A stretch of DNA of 10,036 bases from Nitrospiria bacterium (GTDB lineage Bacteria > Nitrospirota > CAKKRA01 > 9FT-COMBO-42-15): contig CAKKRA010000069.1 in assembly GCA_919902475.1 (NCBI GenBank), forward strand, positions 1 to 10,036. Direction: 5' to 3'. Positions 1-6,249 of the stretch are shown one piece after another (position 1 is the stretch's first letter; each line of letters starts with the position of its first letter). The position numbers were made by a program, and so were the translations under genes. The notes beneath the pieces were generated by a model. It was not told where the DNA came from and searched no databases. It worked only from the letters and a program-made list of their open reading frames with translations.

Positions 1-1
1 G

Positions 2-298
2 CATCTTGTTTACAGCTTTGGACTTGCAGATTATCTGCCGGACAGGGTATTAAAGTATTTTATTTCCACTGCATACTCGCTTCTTCAACCAGGAGGAAAA
101 TTTATTATTGCTCATAAAGATATAGAAAAATATAAGCCCCTTGCGCCAGAATGGTTTATGAATTGGGTGTCTGAACCAAGAAAGGTAAGTGATTTTATAC
201 AATTAGTAGAAGATTCAGGTATAAAGAATTATTCTTTTAACATAGAATGGGAAGAATCTAATGTGATCTTCTTTTTGGTGATTACTAAAAAAGGTTGA
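2..298 (+). CDS. SAM-dependent methyltransferase, C-terminal 98 residues (5' end outside window)
   Basis: The open frame runs from the window edge to TGA at 296-298 and is too truncated to show a start. Its residues begin HLVYSFGLADYLPD, then a helix, then LLQPGGKFIIAHKD. This is the late part of a class I Rossmann methyltransferase: the post-motif-II helix followed by the LxPGG strand turn of motif III. The YSxGLxDYLxDR pattern, followed by APEWFMNWV, is what I know from the PhcB-type (extracellular factor, 3-hydroxypalmitate methyl ester) methyltransferases, so a fatty-acid methyl ester function is possible. The SAM-binding motif I lies outside the window, so activity cannot be judged. The product is probably cytosolic, since no membrane segment is visible here. 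The next gene begins after a single base, which indicates an operon with the histidine kinase. Confidence 0.72.
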   Translation, partial: HLVYSFGLADYLPDRVLKYFISTAYSLLQPGGKFIIAHKDIEKYKPLAPEWFMNWVSEPRKVSDFIQLVEDSGIKNYSFNIEWEESNVIFFLVITKKG

Positions 299-299
299 T

Positions 300-2510
300 A
301 TGGATATATTATTTTCAATGACATATTATTCTTTTTCAGCGTTATTCAACCTGATTACAAGTCTTCTCATGACCATAATTATCCTTGCTAATAATCCAAA
401 GACTACTACTAACAGGGCATTTTCAGGCTTTACATTGGGTGTGGCATGGTGGGCGTTATTTTATTTTCTGTGGCAAATTGCGCCAGATATAAAATCAGCA
501 GATTTTTATTTGAGAACTTGTATGATGGGAGCTATGATTGTTCCCGCCTTCTTTACCCACTTTGTATTTTCTTTGCTGAGGCAGAACACAACCTCACTTT
601 TAAAACGAAGACTGAACAACAAATCTTTACTTATTGGAAACTATCTAATTAGTATTTTCTTCATTGCCACAGCTTATACGCCATTGTTTGCTAAAGAAGG
701 CGGGCCATATATGTCTTTTAATTATTGGCTTCTGCCAGGGCCTCTTTTTCATGTGCAGCTTCTGCATTTTGGCTTAAATGTTATCTATTCACAATATCTG
801 ATGTTCCGCTCTGTCAGGGAGAGCCACGGCATATTCAGAAATCAGGTCCTTTATGTATTTGTTGGCAGCCTTATTACTTTCTCTACGGGCATGACTAACT
901 ATTTTTATTGGTACAGGATACCTATTCCGCCAATTCTGAGCATACTTGTCTCAGCGTATACTATTTTAGTTACATACTCAATTATAAAACACAGATTGAT
1001 GGGTATAAACATTGTATTCAAGAAAGGCAGCGCTTATGTTCTTAGCGTGCTTCTTGTTTTAATCCCTATATATCTTATACTCTTATGGACTCAGAACTTT
1101 TTTTTTAAAACTATAAATATTTCATATTCCATAATTATAGTTTGCCTTCTAATAGTGGCTGTAATTGCTTTTTATAGGATAAGATTAAGGGCAGAGGCAG
1201 CGATAGAAAAGGTCTTATTTAGCAATAAATATGATAGCTACAAAGTCCTCTCCAACTTCACAAAGGAGATGGTGTCAGTTTTGACATTAAACGAGCTTCT
1301 TGAAAAGACCATCAACACCTTTGTTGAAACACTTAAGATTAAAAAGGCCTCTATCTTCCTATTTGATGAAGAAAAAAAGGCATATATTATGTGGTCTGCT
1401 TTTGGCATTGATGAGGAAAAGGGCAGGATAAATATAAAAGAGCAGGGTGCATTAATAAACTATTTTCTTAAAAAAAAGGATGTTGCAATAAGGGAGGAGA
1501 TAGAGAGATATCCGAGCACGCAAATAACACAGGAAATAATAAAAATACTAAGAGAGATGGAATCTGAGATTGCCATACCTTTTATGGAAAAGGATAAGGT
1601 TGTAGGTTTTTGCAACCTGGGAATAAAGGGAGACAGGGGCATGTATTCTCATGAGGATATAGAGCTATTCCTTTCTCTTGGCAGACAGGCGGCAATAACC
1701 ATACAGAATGCCCAGCTTGTAGAACGGATAAAAGAATCCAAACACATCATCAGGAGAATGGAGAGGCTGAAGACCATAGGAGACATGGCAGCAGGGCTTG
1801 CGCATGAGATAAGAAATCCCCTTGTGCCGATAAAAACCTGCCTTCAATTACTGCCTGAAAGATACGGGAAGGATGAGGAATTTACAGAAAAAATACCTAT
1901 AAGAGCCCTGCAGGAGGTAGAGAGGATAGAGGCATTATTAAAGGAGATAATGGACTACTCAAGACCTCGTGCGCCTGTATTAAAAGATGAAGATATAAAT
2001 GATATAGTAGAAAGGACAGTGGTCTTTGTGGAATACGAGGCGAAAAAGAAAGGTATAAAGATAGAGAGAAAATATGAGAATCAACTGCCTATGGCAAAGG
2101 TGGATAACGAACAGATAAAACAGGTTATATTGAATCTTATATTTAATGCAATAGATGCTGTAAATGGAGATGGGAAGATAGAAATAACAACCAGAAAGAC
2201 AAAACACATCTTATCGCCCACAGGCAGGATAGGGGAGAAGGAATATATTCAGATAGAGGTAACAGACAATGGTATGGGAATACCAGAAGAGAATATAGAG
2301 AGGATATTTAATCCTTTTTACACTACAAAGCATGAGAGCAAGGAGCGGGAAGGGACTGGATTGGGGTTGTCAATAGTTCAGGAGATAGTAACAGAGCATA
2401 ATGGGTTTATTCAGGTAAAGAGTGAATTAGGCAAGGGAACCACATTTCTTGTAAACCTGCCGATAGACCTGTCAGAGTTTGAGCAAAGGGAAGACAGAAG
2501 AAGGTCTTGA
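300..2510 (+). CDS. Membrane-bound sensor histidine kinase with multi-TM sensor, GAF, HisKA and HATPase domains
   Basis: This 736-residue kinase starts at ATG 300, one base after the upstream TGA, with AAGG at 291-294 as a weak ribosome site. Residues about 10-295 contain eight or nine hydrophobic segments, like the 7TM-type sensor regions of histidine kinases. Residues about 320-475 fit a GAF domain (SIFLFDEE, then IAIPFMEKDKVVGFCNL). The HisKA domain spans about 485-556, with phospho-acceptor His502 in GLAHEIRNPL. The ATPase domain spans about 600-722: N-box Asn616 (NLIFNAIDA), G1 DNGMG 656-660, F-box FNPFYTTK 670-677, and G2 GTGLGL 685-690. All catalytic elements are intact. The HEIRNPL box resembles NtrB-like kinases. 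PrsK of PEP-CTERM systems has a similar layout, but I see no PEP-CTERM context. No response regulator is present in the window, so the partner is unknown. A ligand sensed in the membrane, perhaps related to the methyltransferase product, is inference. Confidence 0.93.
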   Translation: MDILFSMTYYSFSALFNLITSLLMTIIILANNPKTTTNRAFSGFTLGVAWWALFYFLWQIAPDIKSADFYLRTCMMGAMIVPAFFTHFVFSLLRQNTTSLLKRRLNNKSLLIGNYLISIFFIATAYTPLFAKEGGPYMSFNYWLLPGPLFHVQLLHFGLNVIYSQYLMFRSVRESHGIFRNQVLYVFVGSLITFSTGMTNYFYWYRIPIPPILSILVSAYTILVTYSIIKHRLMGINIVFKKGSAYVLSVLLVLIPIYLILLWTQNFFFKTINISYSIIIVCLLIVAVIAFYRIRLRAEAAIEKVLFSNKYDSYKVLSNFTKEMVSVLTLNELLEKTINTFVETLKIKKASIFLFDEEKKAYIMWSAFGIDEEKGRINIKEQGALINYFLKKKDVAIREEIERYPSTQITQEIIKILREMESEIAIPFMEKDKVVGFCNLGIKGDRGMYSHEDIELFLSLGRQAAITIQNAQLVERIKESKHIIRRMERLKTIGDMAAGLAHEIRNPLVPIKTCLQLLPERYGKDEEFTEKIPIRALQEVERIEALLKEIMDYSRPRAPVLKDEDINDIVERTVVFVEYEAKKKGIKIERKYENQLPMAKVDNEQIKQVILNLIFNAIDAVNGDGKIEITTRKTKHILSPTGRIGEKEYIQIEVTDNGMGIPEENIERIFNPFYTTKHESKEREGTGLGLSIVQEIVTEHNGFIQVKSELGKGTTFLVNLPIDLSEFEQREDRRRS

Positions 2511-2567
2511 AAAGATTCAACAATTGAATAATGCCCTTAGAATTGCCGTCGGCCTCCAATAATTTTG

Positions 2568-2597
2568 TTTACTAATATATAATAAATATGGTAATAT
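2568..2597 (+). promoter_or_regulatory. Candidate promoter for the DUF4912 gene
   Basis: The 130-bp gap after the kinase is AT-rich. TTTACT (2568-2573) and TAATAT (2592-2597) are 18 bp apart and could be a weak sigma-70 promoter. A perfect TATAAT at 2578-2583 also exists, but I find no good -35 at the right distance from it. No hairpin plus T-run closes the kinase gene, so readthrough from upstream is also possible. Confidence 0.3.
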
Positions 2598-2625
2598 AAG
2601 AAAAAAAAGGGGATATTTTATTCAT

Positions 2626-2633
2626 AAAGGGGG
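2626..2633 (+). promoter_or_regulatory. Shine-Dalgarno AAAGGGGG that decides the GTG start at 2641
   Basis: The purine run AAAGGGGG ends 7 nt before GTG 2641. The next in-frame ATG (2656) would be 22 nt away, so the GTG is the better start. Confidence 0.65.
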
Positions 2634-2640
2634 TGTTAAA

Positions 2641-3555
2641 GTGGATAAAAAGGATATGAATAAAAAGACAATTGCCGAGCTGAAAAAGATAGCAGCAAAG
2701 ATGAATATCAAAGTTCCAGCAAAGGCAAAGAAGTCTGAGATTATAGATTTATTACTCATCTCTGAACGCAGGCTAAAGCCTGCGGCTGTTAAGTCTTTAG
2801 AGAAGAAGATGGCATCCAAAGGGGTTGTTAAAAAGGCTGTGAAGAAAGAAATAACAGCAATAAAAGAGCCTGAGTTGAAAAAGACTGCTAAAATTAAAAA
2901 GGCTCCGGAGATAATAAAAGAAGAGTTGCCTGTTCCAATGCCTATTGCTGCAAAGGCAGGTGAGGAGATTGTAGAGGCTGCAAAGTATTATGTAGGCCAT
3001 GTAGAAGAGAAGCTTTTCCCTGTTGAAAAAAGAGAGGAACTGCCGCCTTTTTATGGAGAGAATAAGATAGTGCTTATGGCAAGGGATCCCTATTATGCCT
3101 TTACTTACTGGGAGGTTACCAGTCAGAGATATGAGGATACAAAGAGACTCTTGGGTCCTGATGTAAGGCTTGTGTTAAGGGTATATGATGTGACTGATAT
3201 CCACTTTGACGGGAAAAACGCCCGCAGCTATTTTGATATTGAGGTTTATGATATGACAGGAAGCTGGTATATAAATATCAATAGGCCAAACAGGTCATTC
3301 TGCATTGACCTTGGCGCACTGGCTTCTGACGGCAGATTCCTGACACTTGTAAGGTCAAATGCTGTAACCATGCCGAGGGATACGGTCTCGGATGTAGTGG
3401 ACGAAGAGTGGATGCTTTTGGAGGAAGAGTTTATGAAGCTCTTTGCAGTCTCAGGCGGATACGGCATCGGACTTTCTACATTAGAAATAAAAGAGATGAT
3501 AAAGAAGAGGCTGCATCTTCTTGGGATTTCATCTCCTGGCAGCAGGTGGAACTAA
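2641..3555 (+). CDS. DUF4912 domain protein with Rho-N/SAP-like N-terminal domain
   Basis: This 304-residue protein starts at GTG 2641. Residues about 6-40 (KKTIAELKKIAAKMNI, then KKSEIIDLLL) look like the Rho N-terminal or SAP/LEM-type helical module that often binds nucleic acid. Residues about 43-98 are a Lys/Ala-rich, probably disordered linker reminiscent of histone H1 tails. Residues about 136-262 match DUF4912: IVLMARDPYYAFTYWEV, a LVLRVYDVTD strand, GSWYININRPNRSFCIDLG, then VRSNAVTMPRD and DEEWM. The tail ends with SSPGSRW, a short serine/glycine motif typical of such proteins. There is no signal peptide, so it should be cytosolic. The function of DUF4912 is unknown. I recall it often being encoded beside GH57 branching-type enzymes, as here, which suggests a role in alpha-glucan metabolism or its control. 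The stop codon TAA coincides with the first bases of the palindromic repeat downstream. Confidence 0.88.
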   Translation: MDKKDMNKKTIAELKKIAAKMNIKVPAKAKKSEIIDLLLISERRLKPAAVKSLEKKMASKGVVKKAVKKEITAIKEPELKKTAKIKKAPEIIKEELPVPMPIAAKAGEEIVEAAKYYVGHVEEKLFPVEKREELPPFYGENKIVLMARDPYYAFTYWEVTSQRYEDTKRLLGPDVRLVLRVYDVTDIHFDGKNARSYFDIEVYDMTGSWYININRPNRSFCIDLGALASDGRFLTLVRSNAVTMPRDTVSDVVDEEWMLLEEEFMKLFAVSGGYGIGLSTLEIKEMIKKRLHLLGISSPGSRWN

Positions 3556-3679
3556 CGGCTTCGTAAAAAGTCCATCTGCTGCGTTGTCGCTTCGGCCTCG
3601 CATCCTCACATACTAAGATGTATGCTGCGGTGCGAGTCCTCGCTCCGCCTTGCATCTGGAGCTTTTTACTTTGCCGTTA
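3553..3679. repeat. 127-bp imperfect palindromic element (REP/MITE-like)
   Basis: The left end TAACGGC (3553-3559) is mirrored by GCCGTTA (3673-3679). Inside these ends, GTAAAAAG (3563-3570) pairs with CTTTTTAC (3662-3669), and TCCA is matched by TGGA. The centre holds CATAC...GTATG around 3608-3623. The arms are not identical in the middle, so this is an imperfect palindrome that would fold into a long hairpin. It encodes no protein. The core GTAAAAAGTCCATCTGC is reminiscent of dispersed palindromes I know from Desulfobacterota and related genomes. A non-autonomous mobile element is one reading, and a structural transcript-end element is another. Only one copy lies in this window. Confidence 0.75.
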
Positions 3680-3696
3680 AATTTTTAAATTATAGA

Positions 3697-3725
3697 GGCG
3701 GGACATTCTATCCCGCCATTTTTTT
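3697..3725 (+). terminator. Intrinsic terminator after the DUF4912 gene
   Basis: A perfect 7-bp stem GGCGGGA (3697-3703) / TCCCGCC (3711-3717) has the 7-nt loop CATTCTA and is followed by A and seven T residues (3719-3725). This is a textbook Rho-independent terminator on the + strand, and it should end transcripts of the DUF4912 gene. Confidence 0.85.
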
Positions 3726-3775
3726 AATCCCCCCATCCCCCCTTTAGTAAAGGGGGGTGAGGGGGGATTTTTTTT
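3726..3775 (+). terminator. Second GC-rich hairpin with T-run in the leader of the GH57 gene (terminator or attenuator)
   Basis: The left arm (3726-3745) contains two runs of six C, and the right arm (3749-3769) contains two runs of six G. They pair as two 9-bp helices (AATCCCCCC with GGGGGGATT, and CCCCCCTTT with AAAGGGGGG), separated by a small internal loop and capped by AGT. Eight T residues (3768-3775) follow directly. The Shine-Dalgarno GGAGG of the next gene begins at 3776, right after the T-run. It has the form of a terminator, but its place in the leader means it could also act as an attenuator or RNA-stability element for the GH57 gene. Similar C6/G6 hairpins are dispersed in some Nitrospirota and Desulfobacterota genomes as far as I recall. 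Confidence 0.7.
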
Positions 3776-3780
3776 GGAGG
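3776..3780 (+). promoter_or_regulatory. Shine-Dalgarno GGAGG for the TTG-started GH57 gene
   Basis: GGAGG ends 4 nt before TTG 3785. In the same frame a TGA at 3758 blocks longer starts. The N-terminal family motif (LAIVLHSHLPF) begins at residue 6, so the TTG is the only sensible start despite the short spacing. Confidence 0.7.
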
Positions 3781-3784
3781 CTTT

Positions 3785-5368
3785 TTGGAAAAAGGCTATC
3801 TTGCCATTGTGCTTCATTCACATCTTCCCTTTGTAAGGCACCCTGAATATGAGGACTTTCTTGAAGAGGACTGGCTTTATGAGGCTATTACTGAGACATA
3901 CATTCCTTTAATCAATGTCTTTGACGGTCTGCTGAATGATGGTGTTGATTTCAGGCTCACCATGTCACTTTCTCCTACACTTATTGCAATGCTGACTGAT
4001 GAACTACTTCAGAATAGATACATTCATCATATAGAGATGCTTATAGAGCTTTCAGAAAAGGAGATTGAAAGGACTAAGCATCAGCCTGAATTTAACAGCC
4101 TTGCGAGGATGTATAATGACAGATTCAAAAACGCAAGATGGGTCTTTGTTGACAGATATAAAAGAAAACTTGTCTCAGCCTTTAAGAAATTCCAGGATGC
4201 AGGAAAGCTTGAGATTATTACTTGCGGCGCAACGCACGGATTTTTGCCGTTGATGGAAGTTAATCCAACTGCTGCAAAGGCACAGATTGAGATTGCAGTG
4301 AGGCATCACGAAAAGCATCTTGGCGTAAAGCCAAAGGGGATATGGCTTCCGGAGTGCGGTTATTATCCGGGACTTGATAATATCTTAAAGGCTGCAGGGA
4401 TAAAGTTCTTTTTCTTAGATGCCCACGGTATTCTATATGCATCACCAAGGCCAAAGTATGGAGTCTTTGCGCCTCTGTATTGCAAGTCAGGCGCTGCTGC
4501 CTTTGGAAGGGACCTGGAATCTGCAAAGCAGGTCTGGAGCGCTGTAGAGGGCTATCCAGGGGATTACAACTACAGGGATTTTTACAGGGATGTAGGCTTT
4601 GACCTTGATTATGAATATATAAAGCCATATATCCACAAAGACGGCATTAGGATAAATACCGGCATCAAGTATTTCCGCATTACAGGGAATACAGATTATA
4701 AAGAGCCATACGTAAGGCAGTGGGCGCTTGATAAGGCAGCAGGGCATGCAGGGAATTTTATGTTCAACAGGGAGAAGCAGATTGAATACCTTTTTGACCT
4801 TTTAAAAAAGAAGCCCATTATTATCTCACCCTACGATGCAGAGCTTTACGGCCACTGGTGGTTTGAAGGGCCTGAGTGGCTGAACTTTTTAATCAGAAAG
4901 ATTGCATGTGACCAGAAGACCATTAAACTGATAACACCAATGGAATATCTGAAAGAGAACCCAATAAATCAGGTTTCAACGCCATCTATGTCAAGCTGGG
5001 GATATAAGGGGTACTCCGAGGTTTGGCTTGAAGAAAGCAATGACTGGATATACAGGCATTTGCATAAGGCAGCAGAGAGGATGATAGAGCTTGCGAATGG
5101 TTATCCAAATGCTGATGGGCTTAAAGGCCGTGCATTGAATCAGGCGGCAAGGGAGCTGCTGCTTGCACAGTCCTCTGACTGGCCATTTATAATGAAGACA
5201 GGGACAGTAGTTGAGTATGCTGTAAAAAGGGTCAAAACGCATCTTCTTAGATTTACAAGGCTCTTTGAGGATATAAAGGCAGACAGAATTGACGAGGGCT
5301 GGCTTTCTGATATTGAGTATAAAGATAATCTTTTCCCGGATATAGATTATAAGGTGTATAAGGGATAA
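3785..5368 (+). CDS. GH57 family 1,4-alpha-glucan branching-type enzyme (with DUF1957 C-terminal domain)
   Basis: This 527-residue cytosolic enzyme starts at TTG and has no signal peptide. It shows the GH57 regions in order: HSHLPF with His11 and His13; GATHG 148-152; GIWLPECGY with the expected nucleophile Glu190; SPYDAELYGHWWFEG with the expected acid/base Asp351; and the C-terminal helical domain with ARELLLAQSSDWPF near 455-468. Length, start and C-terminal motif match characterised GH57 branching enzymes such as Thermus thermophilus TTHA1902 (about 520 residues). Those cut an alpha-1,4 link and rejoin the piece as an alpha-1,6 branch in glycogen-like polymers. Some family members mainly hydrolyse, and the loop that decides this (around residues 230-245, YCKSGAAAFGRDLE here) cannot be judged by eye. 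The neighbouring DUF4912 gene supports an alpha-glucan role. Expression probably depends on what happens at the hairpins just upstream. Confidence 0.93.
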   Translation: MEKGYLAIVLHSHLPFVRHPEYEDFLEEDWLYEAITETYIPLINVFDGLLNDGVDFRLTMSLSPTLIAMLTDELLQNRYIHHIEMLIELSEKEIERTKHQPEFNSLARMYNDRFKNARWVFVDRYKRKLVSAFKKFQDAGKLEIITCGATHGFLPLMEVNPTAAKAQIEIAVRHHEKHLGVKPKGIWLPECGYYPGLDNILKAAGIKFFFLDAHGILYASPRPKYGVFAPLYCKSGAAAFGRDLESAKQVWSAVEGYPGDYNYRDFYRDVGFDLDYEYIKPYIHKDGIRINTGIKYFRITGNTDYKEPYVRQWALDKAAGHAGNFMFNREKQIEYLFDLLKKKPIIISPYDAELYGHWWFEGPEWLNFLIRKIACDQKTIKLITPMEYLKENPINQVSTPSMSSWGYKGYSEVWLEESNDWIYRHLHKAAERMIELANGYPNADGLKGRALNQAARELLLAQSSDWPFIMKTGTVVEYAVKRVKTHLLRFTRLFEDIKADRIDEGWLSDIEYKDNLFPDIDYKVYKG

Positions 5369-5421
5369 AATCGTAAAATTTAACCTCTTCTGTCAAACAA
5401 TTAATAAAGGAGAATTACAGA

Positions 5422-6240
5422 ATGAGAAAAATAGTCTTCAGTGTTTTTTTATTATTCATTATATTATTACTTCAATTCTCTGCTGCAGCAATAGGAAAGG
5501 AAAGCGCATCTGAACATATTGGCCATCACGGCCGCGGGCCTGATGTAGAAAATGATATGGTCTTTATACCAGGCGGCGAGTTTACAATGGGAAGCACCAC
5601 TGCTGAGGTAGAGGATATAACAAAAAAGTTTGGTTCCAAAAAGACCTTTGATGCAGAGGCATGTAAAATGGAATCTCCTCAGCGAAAGGTAATGTTAAAG
5701 CCATTTTATATTGACCGCTATGAGGTTACATTTGCGCAGTATCGCAAATTTATATTAGCAACAGGCCATCAGCCGCCGCCAGACTGGTCTGGCACAGATT
5801 ACCCAACAGAAAAGGCCAACTATCCTGTAATGATGGTGGCATATAAGGATGCTGAGGCATATGCAAAATGGGCTGGAAAGAGGCTGCCCACAGAGGCAGA
5901 ATGGGAGATGGCAGCACGCGGCGCTGACGCAAGGATGTATCCGTGGGGCAATGATTTTGAGCCTGGCGCAGCACATACAGCAGAGTCTGTGCATCTGTTC
6001 GGAGGGCATGTAGGCCTGTATCCAAAAGACACAAGCCCTTTTGGCGTGCGCGGCATGGCTGGAAATGTAGCAGAGTGGACATCTGACTGGTTTGATGCTG
6101 AAAAGAAGATGAGGGTTGTAAAGGGAGGCTCATGGGCACAGCTCTCGCATCAGGCAAGATGCGCCTCTAAGGAAGGCATACGTGAAGACGGTATGAGCCA
6201 CCTTATAGGATTTCGGTGTGTGAAGGATGTTAAGAAATAG
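5422..6240 (+). CDS. Secreted SUMF1/FGE-fold protein lacking the catalytic cysteine pair
   Basis: This 272-residue protein starts at ATG 5422 with AAAGGAG (5406-5412) 9 nt upstream, 53 bp after the GH57 gene, so it is probably co-transcribed. Residues 1-24 form a signal peptide (MRK, hydrophobic core, AAAIG), sending it to the periplasm or outside. Residues about 44-268 are a full formylglycine-generating-enzyme-like domain: NDMVFIPGGEFTMGS, FYIDRYEVTFAQYRKF, YPVMMVAYKDAEAYAKWAGKRLPTEAEWE, YPWGN, GVRGMAGNVAEWTSDW, VVKGGSW, and GFRCV. In true FGE two cysteines follow GGSW at W+2 and W+7. Here these are Gln240 and Ala245, and the only nearby cysteine is Cys247 (W+9). Copper-dependent sulfatase activation is therefore unlikely, and no sulfatase gene is near. 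Such proteins can be binding, structural or redox accessory proteins, but the role here is unknown. Confidence 0.9.
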   Translation: MRKIVFSVFLLFIILLLQFSAAAIGKESASEHIGHHGRGPDVENDMVFIPGGEFTMGSTTAEVEDITKKFGSKKTFDAEACKMESPQRKVMLKPFYIDRYEVTFAQYRKFILATGHQPPPDWSGTDYPTEKANYPVMMVAYKDAEAYAKWAGKRLPTEAEWEMAARGADARMYPWGNDFEPGAAHTAESVHLFGGHVGLYPKDTSPFGVRGMAGNVAEWTSDWFDAEKKMRVVKGGSWAQLSHQARCASKEGIREDGMSHLIGFRCVKDVKK

Positions 6241-6249
6241 GATGTCTTT

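Noticed and set aside
1098..1106. T9 run in the kinase gene as a phase-variation tract
   Set aside because: Nine T in an AT-rich membrane-helix region, encoding NFFFK, is expected by composition. An A8 run at 1470-1477 is similar. There is no sign of frame change.
300..2510. Naming the histidine kinase PrsK
   Set aside because: The layout (membrane sensor, GAF, kinase) is similar, but there is no PrsR, exosortase or PEP-CTERM gene in view, and the layout alone is not specific.
2507..2528. Small inverted repeats TTGAA/TTCAA after the kinase stop as a terminator
   Set aside because: The stems are only five AT-rich pairs and no T-run follows.
3726..3769. Repeats of C6 and G6 as a CRISPR-like or G-quadruplex array
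   Set aside because: The arms are fully explained by hairpin pairing, only two G-runs lie on each strand, and there are no spacers.
4260..4628. Antisense open frame of 122 codons on the minus strand inside the GH57 gene
   Set aside because: Its translation is rich in Pro, Gln, Ser and Leu with no recognisable domain, and it mirrors the codons of a strongly supported gene.
5750..6157. Antisense open frame of 135 codons on the minus strand inside the FGE-like gene
   Set aside because: It is a shadow of a clear domain-bearing gene, with no ribosome site and low-complexity composition. The two other minus-strand frames there are likewise shadows.
5422..6240. Calling the SUMF1 protein a formylglycine-generating sulfatase activator
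   Set aside because: Both catalytic cysteine positions after GGSW are replaced and no sulfatase lies nearby.
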